Of a DNA stretch of 58,627 nt, positions 41,018 through 49,391 are shown piece by piece. Below the pieces are notes generated by a model that ran no database searches, was not told the origin of the DNA, and saw nothing but the letters and a program-made list of their open reading frames with translations. Both the position numbers and the translations under genes were made by a program. Positions within the stretch are counted from its first letter, which is position 1. Each line of letters opens with the position of its first letter. Origin of the DNA: Treponema sp. (GTDB taxonomy: Bacteria; Spirochaetota; Spirochaetia; Treponematales; Treponemataceae). The stretch covers positions 1-58,627 of the forward strand of contig JAFSJW010000081.1 in NCBI GenBank assembly GCA_017449265.1, read 5' to 3'.

Positions 41018-42880
41018 ATGATTAGCAGAAAAAGTTTCTGTGCGGCATTCGCACTTTTTGCCGCTCTTTCTTCGTTTGCTATTGAAGTAAACAGGTCAGA
41101 AATTGAAAGTGCTGGAAATTCAGATGCCGTCGTTTTTAAAAACTACGCCGGCCCGCACACAGTAATCAATACTGTAGAGCAAATCCGGGGAATCGGCTCC
41201 GGAGTCGGAGCATCGATTGCGGCTAATGTTGACAACTTCACGACAGCCGGAACACAGAACCGCTACTATGCGATTCACGCAATCGATCCGCAGGAACAGG
41301 GAAAACTTGACGCAGACATTTTCATCATTGGAAGTAATGCGACCGTTGACCATGTAACGAACTTGAGAAGAATCATCTCAGCATACCTGTCAACCGTCTA
41401 CGGCTACAGCAGGTCAGATGCGGATGTACTCGCCACATTCGTCACGGTTTACAACGCAGTTTACCGCGGAAACATCAATTATTTCAGCGGAAAATACAAA
41501 AAAATCGTAATGGACAATATTTCTGCCGACAAAGTGGGACTTGACCTCAACTACGAGAACTGGCCTGGAAAAACACAGCTCGTAATTCCGCTCAACGATG
41601 TTCGCGGCGGTTTGAGCGCGGTTGATACCTCCGTAATCAGCGACAAGAATGTTATCAAGCAGATGCAGGATGACGATGACAAAAACCTTGACGCGCGCAA
41701 GGGCATGGTTGACATTAAGGAGCGAGAGTCTGACTACGCTTCCGTAGAAGCCCAGGAGTCACAGAAAGAGGCAGCAGCAGAATCTGTCAAGCTCAAAGGA
41801 GAGCAGCAGAAATCAGCCGAAGCGAACAAAGAGGCTACAGCCGCTCAGAACGAGGCAACAAGAGCCGAGAAAGCAGCTGAGGATGCAATAAAGGCGGCTG
41901 AGGCGGCTCAGAAAGCAGCCGAAGCGGCTCAGAAAGCAGCTGAGGAAGCTCAGAAAGCAGCTCAGGCAGCTCAGAAAGCAGCTGAAGAGGCTTTGAAAGC
42001 AGCTCAGGAAAATCCTAACGACAAAAAAGCCCAGGACAACGCCGCCCAGAAGCAGGCTCAGGCTGAAAAGCAGCAGGCTCAGGCAGAGCAGAAGCAGGCT
42101 GTAGCCGAGCAGAAGAAAAATGATGCCGAGCAGAAAAAAAATACTGCCGAGGAAAAGAAGACCGTAGCTGAGGAAAAAAAGACCGTAGCCGAGGAGAAAA
42201 AAGCAGATGCGGCAAAGCAGGCCGAAAAGACAGCGGCTCAGGCTGAAAAAACTGCCGCAGCTCAGGACAAGGCTGCCGAAAAACAGGCTCAGGCTGACAA
42301 AAAGCTCAACGAAGCTCAGGGAGAGCGTTCTGAAATCGCAAAAGACCAGCAGGAAATCATCAAGAACGAAACTGCCGTAGCCGAGGACAAAATCGCATAC
42401 GGTCTTATCACGATTGATGAAATCGGCGCGATGAGCGAAATCGTCCGCGTTAACTCTGAGACAGGTGCTTTGATTAAGGCTTCTCCAGTTTCCGTAATCA
42501 GAAGCAGAACGGTTTACGAGGATGTTGACAACTTCGTTGCAATTGCCGGAACGAACATCGGAAACGGTGCCGTAAAGCTCGTCCTCATTGACAAGGACAA
42601 AATGGAAATCATCAAAGAGAGCAACGAGTCAATCTCCGAGACATCAGTTCTCGTTGAAGCTGACGGAAGCTACTACTGCGTAATAAACGACAACGGAGGA
42701 AACTTCTATGTAGGAAGATTCAACGAGAAGGCAGAGCTTCAGCTTAAATCGCCTGTCGCAGTAAAAGCCGCAACACCAATCACAATCACTTCAAAAGGAG
42801 TGCTTGTCACTGGCAACAACGGAAAGCCGGTCTTGCTCAACATAAAGGATTTGACTGAAATCAAAATCTCAGGAAAATAA
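41018..42880 (+). CDS. P83/100-family antigen
   Basis: 620 aa. A Sec signal peptide (residues 1-21) is followed by the N-terminal domain typical of Borrelia P83/100 and its treponemal relatives: GPHTVINTVEQIRGIGSGVG (about 45-64), ISAYLSTVYGYSRSDADVLATFVTVYNAVYRG and FSGKYKKIVM. Residues about 235-455 are an Ala/Lys/Gln/Glu coiled coil built of tandem heptads such as KAAEAAQ and TVAEEKK. The last 160 residues form a beta-rich domain (GLITIDEIGAMSEIVRVN ... VLVTGNNGKPVLLNIKDL) with propeller-like features. In spirochaetes these are abundant periplasmic or surface-associated antigens of unknown function. A strong ribosome site suggests high expression. Confidence 0.88.
   Translation: MISRKSFCAAFALFAALSSFAIEVNRSEIESAGNSDAVVFKNYAGPHTVINTVEQIRGIGSGVGASIAANVDNFTTAGTQNRYYAIHAIDPQEQGKLDADIFIIGSNATVDHVTNLRRIISAYLSTVYGYSRSDADVLATFVTVYNAVYRGNINYFSGKYKKIVMDNISADKVGLDLNYENWPGKTQLVIPLNDVRGGLSAVDTSVISDKNVIKQMQDDDDKNLDARKGMVDIKERESDYASVEAQESQKEAAAESVKLKGEQQKSAEANKEATAAQNEATRAEKAAEDAIKAAEAAQKAAEAAQKAAEEAQKAAQAAQKAAEEALKAAQENPNDKKAQDNAAQKQAQAEKQQAQAEQKQAVAEQKKNDAEQKKNTAEEKKTVAEEKKTVAEEKKADAAKQAEKTAAQAEKTAAAQDKAAEKQAQADKKLNEAQGERSEIAKDQQEIIKNETAVAEDKIAYGLITIDEIGAMSEIVRVNSETGALIKASPVSVIRSRTVYEDVDNFVAIAGTNIGNGAVKLVLIDKDKMEIIKESNESISETSVLVEADGSYYCVINDNGGNFYVGRFNEKAELQLKSPVAVKAATPITITSKGVLVTGNNGKPVLLNIKDLTEIKISGK
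41890..42250 (+). repeat. In-gene tandem heptad repeats in P83/100
   Basis: Near-identical 21-base units encode (E)AAQKAA heptads at about 41890-42005, and a second set encoding AEEKKTV lies at about 42140-42210. Such repeats can change copy number by recombination or slippage without breaking the frame. Confidence 0.65.
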
Positions 42881-42905
42881 ATTTCGGGGGTAAACTGCCC
42901 CAAAC

Positions 42906-42958
42906 GCAACAAAAAAGGCTGATTTTCGGAAAACTCTGGAATCAGCCTTTTTTGTTGC
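42906..42958. terminator. Bidirectional-looking terminator after P83/100
   Basis: A 19-bp perfect inverted repeat from GCAAC-A6-GGCTGATT to its complement, with a 15-base loop. Six T follow the GC-rich core on the plus strand. Confidence 0.85.
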
Positions 42959-42997
42959 AAGATTTAGTACAACACTTTTACATTTTTTACTACCTTA

Positions 42998-43026
42998 TTG
43001 ATTATGCACCAAAATTCCCTCATAAT
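42998..43026 (+). promoter_or_regulatory. Promoter of the exported protein gene at 43053
   Basis: TTGATT (42998-43003), 17-base spacer, CATAAT (43021-43026), then AAGGAG and ATG 43053. Confidence 0.55.
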
Positions 43027-43052
43027 AGGCCAGTTCTAACAAGGAGTAATCC

Positions 43053-43748
43053 ATGCTTAAAAAAATTCTATCCGCAACCGTCTGTACCGCAGCTTTTTCA
43101 ATCGCACTGTCCGCGCAAAATATTTCTTCTGGAAACATCTTTCCAGAAATCTGGGAAGGCGAAAAATCACTTAGAACAGAATCCGACTGCACAAAAGCCG
43201 AAGGCGACTTCAATAATGACGGAATCAAAGACATTGTCGTAATTGCCACGCCGAAGAATCCAGAGTTTATGCGCGCACGCGACGACGGATATGTTTACAA
43301 TTTTAATAAGCCTGTGCTGGCAATTTTTTTCGGGCAGAAAAGCGGCAAGCTCAAGCTTTTTAGCGAATACAAAAACACGATTCCAGGCGATGATGCCGAA
43401 AACGAGGACTGTTTCCATGAAACAGAAATGTCCGTAAGCAGCAAAGGAGTTCTCAGCATATCAGTAAGTGAGTTTTACTCGCAAGGAGGCTCCGACGCTC
43501 CAAAAACCGAGTATGTATTCCGATACCAGAAAGGTGATTTTTATCTGATTGGAAAAAACTACGACTCGTTCTCACGCTACTCGGGCGACGGCGAGAAAGT
43601 GAGCGAAAATTATCTTACGCGAAAAAAAAAGACCGTTAGCTACAATGTTTTCGATGAAAGCGTTCCTGAAAAAGAAACATGGAGCAAACTTCCTTCCGCA
43701 CCTTTGCAAAGGCTCGGCGAAAAACTGCTTGCTGTGTTTGAAGAATAA
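43053..43748 (+). CDS. Exported protein with an FG-GAP/VCBS-like start, unknown function
   Basis: 231 aa. A signal peptide (ends IALSAQ) is followed by AEGDFNNDGIKDIVVIATP, a calcium-binding-like DxNxDGxxD motif of the FG-GAP/VCBS type near residue 47. The remaining beta-rich part includes VLAIFFGQKSGKLKLFSEYKN and KTEYVFRYQKGDFYLIGKNYDSFSRY, resembling small secreted proteins of gut bacteria. Good ribosome site (AAGGAG, seven bases before ATG). Monocistronic, flanked by terminators or inverted repeats. Location is probably periplasmic. Confidence 0.65.
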   Translation: MLKKILSATVCTAAFSIALSAQNISSGNIFPEIWEGEKSLRTESDCTKAEGDFNNDGIKDIVVIATPKNPEFMRARDDGYVYNFNKPVLAIFFGQKSGKLKLFSEYKNTIPGDDAENEDCFHETEMSVSSKGVLSISVSEFYSQGGSDAPKTEYVFRYQKGDFYLIGKNYDSFSRYSGDGEKVSENYLTRKKKTVSYNVFDESVPEKETWSKLPSAPLQRLGEKLLAVFEE

Positions 43749-43758
43749 GAGAGCTGAA

Positions 43759-43812
43759 AGTTGGGAGTGAAGAACTGAAAGTTGAAAAACTTTCAGTTCT
43801 TCACTCCCAACT
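43759..43812. repeat. 25-bp perfect inverted repeat with a 4-base loop
   Basis: The left arm (43759-43783) and the right arm (43788-43812) are exact reverse complements around GAAA. The arms are built of AGTTGGGAGTGAAG and AACTGAAAGTT. No T-run follows, so it is not a classical terminator. It may be a mobile palindromic repeat or a strong RNA-stabilising hairpin. Confidence 0.85.
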
Positions 43813-44001
43813 CCCATACTATAAAGCTGTTACTCGCCTATCTTATAGGTTTTATCCCATACGACATTACCTACAAAGAACATTTTTCCTCCGTCAACAC
43901 AGGAAGCGACTGCCGCGAAGGACTAAACATAGTCGCAAAGATTATGCGCGCATATGCGCAAGTTCAGAGTTCTGCTGACAATCCGATGTTTTTTCTATAG
44001 A
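43813..44001 (+). pseudogene. Possible gene remnant in front of xseB
   Basis: After the inverted repeat an open frame of about 58 codons begins without a usable start. It encodes a short hydrophobic stretch (KLLLAYLIGFIPYDITYK) and then a polar part ending DNPMFFL at TAG 43999-44001. Codon use looks partly coding-like. The nearest usable start is a TTG inside the palindrome. I do not recognise it; it may be a decayed gene or chance. The xseB promoter lies over its 3' end. Confidence 0.2.
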
Positions 44002-44003
44002 AT
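43975..44003 (+). promoter_or_regulatory. Promoter of xseB-mutL (leaderless type)
   Basis: CTGACA (43975-43980), 17-base spacer, TAGAAT (43998-44003), six bases, then ATG 44010. The predicted +1 coincides with the A of the start codon, and no Shine-Dalgarno is present. Confidence 0.6.
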
Positions 44004-44009
44004 GAAAAT

Positions 44010-44306
44010 ATGAAATCATTTGAAGAAAACCTTTCCAGGCTCGAAGAGCTTACGAATAACATCAGAAAACCAGACATTTCAATTGAAGAAGCCCTTTCAA
44101 ACTTTGAGGAAGGAATCAAGCTCGCAAAGACGCTAGAAAAAGACATAAGCAAAATCGAAGGAAAAATCCAGATATTGATGAACCAGCCCGTGAGCGCAAA
44201 GGAATCCCCGAATCAGAAAGAAATTCAGCCCGAGTTCGACTTGTTCAGCGGCGCGGATGCAATGACGGGAACAGCAGGCGCACCAAAAGAAGGACTCCGC
44301 CAGTAA
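44010..44306 (+). CDS. xseB: Exodeoxyribonuclease VII small subunit
   Basis: 98 aa. Residues 1-60 match the family: MKSFEENLSRLEELTNNIRK, then DISIEEALSNFEEGIKLAKTLEKDIS and KIEGKIQIL, two long helices that bind the large subunit. The enzyme degrades single-stranded DNA to short oligonucleotides. The tail after 65 is extra and Pro/Gly-rich. The large subunit xseA is not adjacent, unlike in many bacteria. The stop shares one base with the mutL start (TAATG), coupling it to mismatch repair. Confidence 0.88.
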   Translation: MKSFEENLSRLEELTNNIRKPDISIEEALSNFEEGIKLAKTLEKDISKIEGKIQILMNQPVSAKESPNQKEIQPEFDLFSGADAMTGTAGAPKEGLRQ

Positions 44307-46213
44307 TGGAAGCAAGACTACGCCGCCCTGTCAGAAAACTGTCCGTCGATGTGGCTCGGAAAATCGCTGCGGGCGAAGTCATAGACCGCCCGGGCGCAAT
44401 CGTGCGCGAGCTTATGGATAACGCCGTTGATTCTGGCGCGGACTCAATCACCGTGGAAATTTCAGGCGGCGGAATAGAAAAAGTGCGCGTGAGCGACAAC
44501 GGCTCAGGAATGACCGAAGATGACCTGAAAAACTGCGCACAGCCCCATGCCACAAGCAAAATTATTGATGCAGACGACTTAATGCATCTTACCACGCTCG
44601 GTTTCAGGGGCGAAGCACTTGCCTCAATCGCGGCGGTGAGCCGTCTTTCAATTATGAGCGGAAACGCAAAAATGACGGCAAGAGTCGGAGATGCGCACAA
44701 AATACAAACAATCGCACCAGTCCAAAACGGAGTCGGAACAATAGTCCAAAGCGAGAATTTGTTCGAGGATTTCCCTGCCCGCCGCAAATTCTTGAAACGC
44801 CCTGCAAGCGAAACAATGTTCTGCCGCGAAACTTTCGTGGAAAAGGCACTTCCCCGCACGGACATTTCGTTCAGGCTCATAATAGACTCAAGCGTCCGCT
44901 ACGACCTCCCGAAAAACCAAACGCTCGCGGAACGGTTCGTAAAATCGCTTGAGATGAAAGATTCAGCCACACTCTTTTCTGAAATCAAAAACGAAGGCTT
45001 TGAGGCAGACGGAAAGACAAAATGGAGCTTCACCCTCGTCATCGGCTCGCCTTCCGTCTACAGAAACGACCGCAAGCAGATTTTCATCTATGTGAACGGG
45101 CGCAAAGTGCAGGAATTCTCGCTGGTGCAAGCAATCGAATACGGCTGCCAGGGATTTTTCCCAAACGGAGTGCATCCTGTCGCAGCCCTATTCGTGCAGG
45201 TTGACCCGAGCCTTGTCGATTTCAACATTCATCCCGCAAAAAAAGAAGTGCGGTTCAAGGACATAGCCTCGGTTCACCACGGTGTCAGCTCCGCAACAAA
45301 GAATTTTTTCCGCTCATATGGAATAAAATCTACACTTGAGGAAGAAAAAAAGAATGAATCAGAGAGCAAAGAAATTTCAGTGCAAAAAGAGCTTTTTTCA
45401 ATAAGCACTCCAGTTCAGAAAGTTGCGGAACGAGCGGAGACATTCTCATCGCATATTCCGAATTCGACTGTATCTTTCCACAAAAACGATTTTTCATCAA
45501 TTTCGGCACGGCTAAAAAATTACGACTCGGAAAAAAGCCAGTCCGCATCTTACGATATAAGCCACACTACAAAGACTCTTGCAGAAAAAGCACTGGGACT
45601 TGAAAAAATCAGTACGCCTGCGGAAAGAAAAATCTCGGACAGTACGGAAGAAAAAAAATCAGTGCGATTCATCGGAACTGCACTGGGAACATTCCTGCTT
45701 GCCGAAGCGGACGGAGAGCTTTATTTCATTGACCAGCACGCGGCGCACGAGCGATTTTTGTTCGACAAGCTGATGGCAACGAAAGGCACGAAGCAGAATC
45801 TTCTTCTTCCCGTGGTGATTGAAACAGATTCCGATGAGGACGATGCGTATATTGAAAGCCAGCTTTCTGAGCTGGAGGCAGTGGGATTCACCGGGAAAAA
45901 AGTCCGGGACGGGCGTTTTGAGTTTTCCACGATTCCCGCGCGTTGGAACGGTTCTGAGGAAAATCTGCGGGAGCTTTTGCTTGACGAAAGACTTTCTCCA
46001 AAAGACCTTGTTTACAAAATTGCGGCCATGACAGCATGCAAAGCGGCGGTAAAAGACGGAACTCTCCTTGACAGGCAGCGGGCGGAGGAGCTTGTGCATG
46101 AGGCACTGGCACTTCCAGACCCGCACTGCCCTCACGGACGCCCGGTCTGGACAATCTTCACGAAAGAAAATCTTTTTGCCCGCGTGCGCAGAACTATGAT
46201 GAAAGATTCTTGA
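44306..46213 (+). CDS. mutL: DNA mismatch repair protein MutL
   Basis: 635 aa. The N-terminal GHKL ATPase has IAAGEVIDRP (20-29), RELMDNAVDSGA, DNGSGM, HATSKI and GFRGEAL. A Ser/Lys/Glu-rich linker runs from about 340 to 440. The C-terminal dimerisation domain carries the endonuclease motif DQHAAHE (476-482), followed four residues later by Asp instead of the usual Glu, plus ACKAAVKDG (about 577) and CPHGRP (608-613). So this is a nicking-type MutL, expected where MutH is absent. It connects MutS mismatch recognition to strand removal. Coupled to xseB. Confidence 0.94.
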   Translation: MEARLRRPVRKLSVDVARKIAAGEVIDRPGAIVRELMDNAVDSGADSITVEISGGGIEKVRVSDNGSGMTEDDLKNCAQPHATSKIIDADDLMHLTTLGFRGEALASIAAVSRLSIMSGNAKMTARVGDAHKIQTIAPVQNGVGTIVQSENLFEDFPARRKFLKRPASETMFCRETFVEKALPRTDISFRLIIDSSVRYDLPKNQTLAERFVKSLEMKDSATLFSEIKNEGFEADGKTKWSFTLVIGSPSVYRNDRKQIFIYVNGRKVQEFSLVQAIEYGCQGFFPNGVHPVAALFVQVDPSLVDFNIHPAKKEVRFKDIASVHHGVSSATKNFFRSYGIKSTLEEEKKNESESKEISVQKELFSISTPVQKVAERAETFSSHIPNSTVSFHKNDFSSISARLKNYDSEKSQSASYDISHTTKTLAEKALGLEKISTPAERKISDSTEEKKSVRFIGTALGTFLLAEADGELYFIDQHAAHERFLFDKLMATKGTKQNLLLPVVIETDSDEDDAYIESQLSELEAVGFTGKKVRDGRFEFSTIPARWNGSEENLRELLLDERLSPKDLVYKIAAMTACKAAVKDGTLLDRQRAEELVHEALALPDPHCPHGRPVWTIFTKENLFARVRRTMMKDS

Positions 46214-46281
46214 AAACCTTGTAATTTTTCGCAAATAGTAGCAATATTTTCTATAACACTCAAAATAATCGAAAACAGCAA

Positions 46282-46298
46282 CGGGCTAAAAAAGCCCG
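46282..46298 (+). promoter_or_regulatory. Small hairpin directly before the SulP ribosome site
   Basis: CGGGCT (46282-46287) and AGCCCG (46293-46298) enclose five A. The ribosome site GGAG follows at 46301. There is no T-run. It could affect translation or mRNA stability. Confidence 0.35.
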
Positions 46299-46311
46299 AT
46301 GGAGTTCTATT

Positions 46312-48006
46312 ATGTTCAAACCAGAGCTTATCAACAGTTTGAAGTCCTACAACGGGAAGACATTCGCAAGTGACTTGATTGCAGGAATCGTAGTCGGAAT
46401 CGTCGCGCTCCCGCTCGCAATCGCATTCGGAATCGCATCGGGGGTTCCTGCGGAAGCCGGTATTTTCACCGCGATTTTCGCCGGATTCTGCATTTCGGCA
46501 TTCGGCGGCTCAAAAGTCCAGATTGGCGGACCGACAGGCGCGTTCACGGTAATCGTCTACAGCGTCGTCATGCAGTTCGGCGTGGCGGGGCTTGCAACGG
46601 CTACTTTGATGGCAGGAATCCTTCTTATCCTTCTGGGCGTGTTCAAGATGGGAGGTCTTGTCAAGTTCATCCCCTACACGATTGTCACGGGCTTCACCGC
46701 AGGAATCGCCGTCACCATCGCGGCAGGACAAATCGGAAATTTCTTCGGGCTTTCCCCCGATTTCTCAACCCCGCTCTCAATCTTAGGCGAAGAGTATTCA
46801 AAAATGCCAGGAGACTTTCTTCCTAAAGTCATTGTCTACGGAAAATTCTTCCACACGCTCGATGTCTACACATTCCTGATGTCGGCAGTTTCGCTCGCTT
46901 TTATTTTCATCTGGGGACGGTTCGTAAAGAAAATTCCAGGCTCGCTCATCGTAATCGTGGCGGCAACAGTGCTGAACGTGGTGCTGGCAAAGAACGGATT
47001 TGAAGGAGCCGCGAACACGGCGACAATCGGAGAAATACCAACATCCCTTCCAAAGCCGACTCTTCCTGATTTCAGCCTAAAGACGATAACGACTCTTTTC
47101 CCGACGGCAGTTTCAATCGCTGTCCTCGCCGCAATCGAGTCCCTTCTGAGTGCGGCAGTAGCTGACGGTATGACTGGCTCCAAGCACGACTCGGACACAG
47201 AGCTTATCGGGCAGGGAATCGCGAACATTGTTTCCCCGCTCTTCGGCGGAATCCCGGCAACTGGCGCAATCGCCCGCACGGCAACGAACATCAAAAACGG
47301 TGGAAAAACACCAGTCGCAGGAATAGTCCACGCAATCACGCTCCTTTTGATTCTTCTCTTTCTCGGAAAATTCGCATCGTTCATTCCTATGGCTGCCCTT
47401 GCCGCCGTTCTGATAAATGTTGCATGGAATATGGCAGGCTTTCCGGCAATCCGCGCCCTTGTCCACGGTCAGAAATCGGACACGGCCGTATTTGCGGTAA
47501 CATTCCTTATCACCGTATTCGTTGATTTGACCGTTGCTATTGAAGTTGGTCTGGGCTTGGCGGCATTCTTCTTCATAAAGAAGATGATAGAGCTTTCGGA
47601 AGTCCAAAACCAGCGGGAAGCACTCACCTCAGGAATCCATACTGATATGCCAGACGAGAATCTTGATTTGCCAAAAGGTGCGATGGTTTATGAAATTGAA
47701 GGTCCTCTCTTTTTCGGTACGGTCAGAAAATTTGAGGTTGCCGTGGAAAAAGCCGGCGTTGATTACAAAGTGCTTGTTTTGCGAATGAGAAGCACAATCT
47801 ACCTTGATGCAGGCGGAATTCGCGCCCTTGAGCAGGCAAAAGCCGCCTGCGACAGAAAAGGAATCACGATTGTCCTGAGCGGAATACACACACAGCCATA
47901 TATGCTGCTTGAAAAAACAGGCATGGCTGATAAAATCGGACGCGAGAACATATGCGCGAACATAGACATGGCTCTTGTACGCGCCAGAAAGATAGTCGGA
48001 GAGTAA
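46312..48006 (+). CDS. SulP/SLC26-family anion transporter with STAS domain
   Basis: 564 aa. The first 420 residues hold 12-14 membrane segments with SLC26 signatures: LPLAIAFGIASGVPAEAGIFTAIFAG and IGGPTGAFTVIVY near residues 30-80. The cytoplasmic STAS domain (about 440-560: GAMVYEIEGPLFFGTVRKFE ... LRMRSTIYLDAGGIRALE) has the usual conserved loop. Family members carry sulfate, bicarbonate or dicarboxylates; the substrate cannot be read from sequence. Good GGAG ribosome site. Monocistronic between mutL and rpmE. Confidence 0.9.
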   Translation: MFKPELINSLKSYNGKTFASDLIAGIVVGIVALPLAIAFGIASGVPAEAGIFTAIFAGFCISAFGGSKVQIGGPTGAFTVIVYSVVMQFGVAGLATATLMAGILLILLGVFKMGGLVKFIPYTIVTGFTAGIAVTIAAGQIGNFFGLSPDFSTPLSILGEEYSKMPGDFLPKVIVYGKFFHTLDVYTFLMSAVSLAFIFIWGRFVKKIPGSLIVIVAATVLNVVLAKNGFEGAANTATIGEIPTSLPKPTLPDFSLKTITTLFPTAVSIAVLAAIESLLSAAVADGMTGSKHDSDTELIGQGIANIVSPLFGGIPATGAIARTATNIKNGGKTPVAGIVHAITLLLILLFLGKFASFIPMAALAAVLINVAWNMAGFPAIRALVHGQKSDTAVFAVTFLITVFVDLTVAIEVGLGLAAFFFIKKMIELSEVQNQREALTSGIHTDMPDENLDLPKGAMVYEIEGPLFFGTVRKFEVAVEKAGVDYKVLVLRMRSTIYLDAGGIRALEQAKAACDRKGITIVLSGIHTQPYMLLEKTGMADKIGRENICANIDMALVRARKIVGE

Positions 48007-48302
48007 TCATATTGTGGTGACAGGCTGCGAAGTTCTCAGGACACCCCCGTGGAACTTCGCAATATTTATATCCAGAGCTGCCCTTCGCTTTTAGTTGAAG
48101 CATATTTTGCTGCGGCATCGAACTCGGGCAATTTATGCAACTACATTTGCAGTTTTTAAGTTGACCAAAACGGTATATATTTATACAATAGAAAAATATT
48201 CTTGTGATATTGTCTTGATTGGTAACGGTGAGGGAATGATACAGTTTTTGTAGGGCTGACCGGCTTTTCTACAGTATCGGGCAAGAAATAAGGAGTTATT
48301 TT
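48007..48302 (+). other. Gene-free stretch with a SulP-distal hairpin and the rpmE leader
   Basis: TGCGAAGTTC (48026-48035) and GAACTTCGCA (48052-48061) form a perfect 10-bp hairpin that may end the SulP transcript, although the following ATATTTATAT is a weak U-tract. A weak promoter candidate (TTGATT-16-TGATAC, near 48215-48245) precedes rpmE. Before the AAGGAG of rpmE the leader can fold GTAG/CTAC around 48252-48280, perhaps an L31 control element; no known class is recognised. Confidence 0.4.
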
Positions 48303-48515
48303 ATGAAAGCTGGAATTCACCCAGAGTACAAACTGACAAAAATTACTTGCGCATGCGGTAATGTTATCGAAACCCGTTCTACATCATCAAACATCAATGT
48401 AGAAATTTGCTCTGCCTGCCACCCGTTCTACACTGGCAAGCAGAAACTCGTAGACACTGCAGGACGCATCGAAAGATTCAACAAGAGATTTGGAATCAAA
48501 ACGGAAAACAAATAA
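48303..48515 (+). CDS. rpmE: 50S ribosomal protein L31, zinc-binding form
   Basis: 70 aa. It starts [11 protein letters not shown] and has the zinc-binding C+ pattern: Cys at about 16 and 18 (CACG), then [12 protein letters not shown] with Cys 37 and 40. The C-terminal [10 protein letters not shown] is standard. Part of the large subunit bridging to the small one. AAGGAG precedes the ATG. The zinc-binding type is usually the one replaced by a Cys-free paralogue under zinc starvation; no such paralogue is in the window. Confidence 0.96.
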   Translation: MKAGIHPEYKLTKITCACGNVIETRSTSSNINVEICSACHPFYTGKQKLVDTAGRIERFNKRFGIKTENK

Positions 48516-48524
48516 CTTTCCGAA

Positions 48525-48557
48525 AAAAAAACTGAGGTTAAACCTCAGTTTTTTTTT
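48525..48557. terminator. Bidirectional terminator between rpmE and tRNA-Arg
   Basis: An AAAACTGAGGTT palindrome with its complement (stem CTGAGG/CCTCAG) is flanked by runs of A on the left and T on the right, so it can stop both convergent transcripts. Confidence 0.85.
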
Positions 48558-48564
48558 GCAGTTC

Positions 48565-48638
<74 letters not shown>

Positions 48639-48647
48639 AATCAAGTT

Positions 48648-48676
48648 TTGATTTTATCATTCTACTGAAATTCAAT
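48648..48676 (+). promoter_or_regulatory. Possible maf promoter (leaderless type)
   Basis: TTGATT (48648-48653), 17-base spacer, TTCAAT (48671-48676), nine bases, then ATG 48686. Both boxes match at only 4 of 6 positions. Confidence 0.35.
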
Positions 48677-48685
48677 AAAAAATCA

Positions 48686-49303
48686 ATGGCAAAACGAATT
48701 GCCAACCTGAAAAAGAATATGAAAAAACTTCTGCTTGCATCATCTTCACCAAGAAGACAAGAAATTCTGAGAAAACTAGGAATTTCTTTTGAAGTAATAA
48801 AGCCCGAGTGTGACGAGAATTACCCCAAAAACATACGCGGGGCAAAGATACCGGTCTATCTTGCGGAAAAAAAAATCTTGTCAATACTAGAATCCAAAAA
48901 AGAACGGAATGATTACCTGATTGCTGCCGACACCGTAGTTATCTTCAAAGGCCGCGTCATGGGAAAGCCATCCGACAGAAACGAAGCGTTCAGATTTTTA
49001 AAACAAATGCAGGGAAAGACGCATCTTGTCGTAACGGGACTTTCATTCTACTCCCCAAAAACCAATTATATAGAAAAAACTTTTGCAAAAACAAAAGTCA
49101 CTTTCAGAAAACTTTCTGACGGAGAAATAAACTGGTACCTCGGAACAGACGAATGGAAAGATGCGGCCGGCGGCTACAAGATTCAGGAGAAAGGAGCTTT
49201 CCTTGTAAAAAAAATCTGCGGCAGTTATAGCAATGTGGTGGGATTGCCTATTTCTGAACTTTATGATATTCTTTTTTCACATGGTTTCATGTCGGAGGCA
49301 TAG
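48686..49303 (+). CDS. maf: Maf-family nucleoside triphosphate pyrophosphatase
   Basis: 205 aa from ATG 48686, or 194 aa from ATG 48719. Motifs of the Maf/YhdE fold: LLLASSSPRRQEIL, the ADTVV strand with catalytic Asp, MGKPSDRNEA, GKTHLVVTG, and the C-terminal DAAGGYKIQEKGAFLVKKI ... SYSNVVGLPI that fits dTTP/UTP-type members. It hydrolyses non-canonical or excess nucleotides to monophosphates. Family alignment favours the second ATG, but neither has a ribosome site, and the -10 candidate supports the first. Upstream of rpsB. Confidence 0.85.
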   Translation: MAKRIANLKKNMKKLLLASSSPRRQEILRKLGISFEVIKPECDENYPKNIRGAKIPVYLAEKKILSILESKKERNDYLIAADTVVIFKGRVMGKPSDRNEAFRFLKQMQGKTHLVVTGLSFYSPKTNYIEKTFAKTKVTFRKLSDGEINWYLGTDEWKDAAGGYKIQEKGAFLVKKICGSYSNVVGLPISELYDILFSHGFMSEA

Positions 49304-49321
49304 CCTCTGTAATCCTCCGGG

Positions 49322-49384
49322 TCTGTTTTTACAGATTACGAGAAATAGAGTTTGGTGGAAAGCAGACGCTTTCCTGTGAAGGAG
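49322..49384 (+). promoter_or_regulatory. rpsB leader with two hairpins
   Basis: TCTGT-TTTT-ACAGA (49322-49335) and GGAAAGC-AGAC-GCTTTCC (49357-49374) precede the AAGGAG of rpsB (49379-49384). This could be an S2 autoregulatory leader; it is not recognised as a described class. Confidence 0.35.
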
Positions 49385-49391
49385 TACTCAA

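Noticed and set aside
41890..42250. CRISPR-like or satellite array
   Set aside because: The repeats are in-frame heptad codons of P83/100 without unique spacers of constant length.
44245..44880. Minus-strand frame of 211 codons
   Set aside because: Antisense to the MutL ATPase domain.
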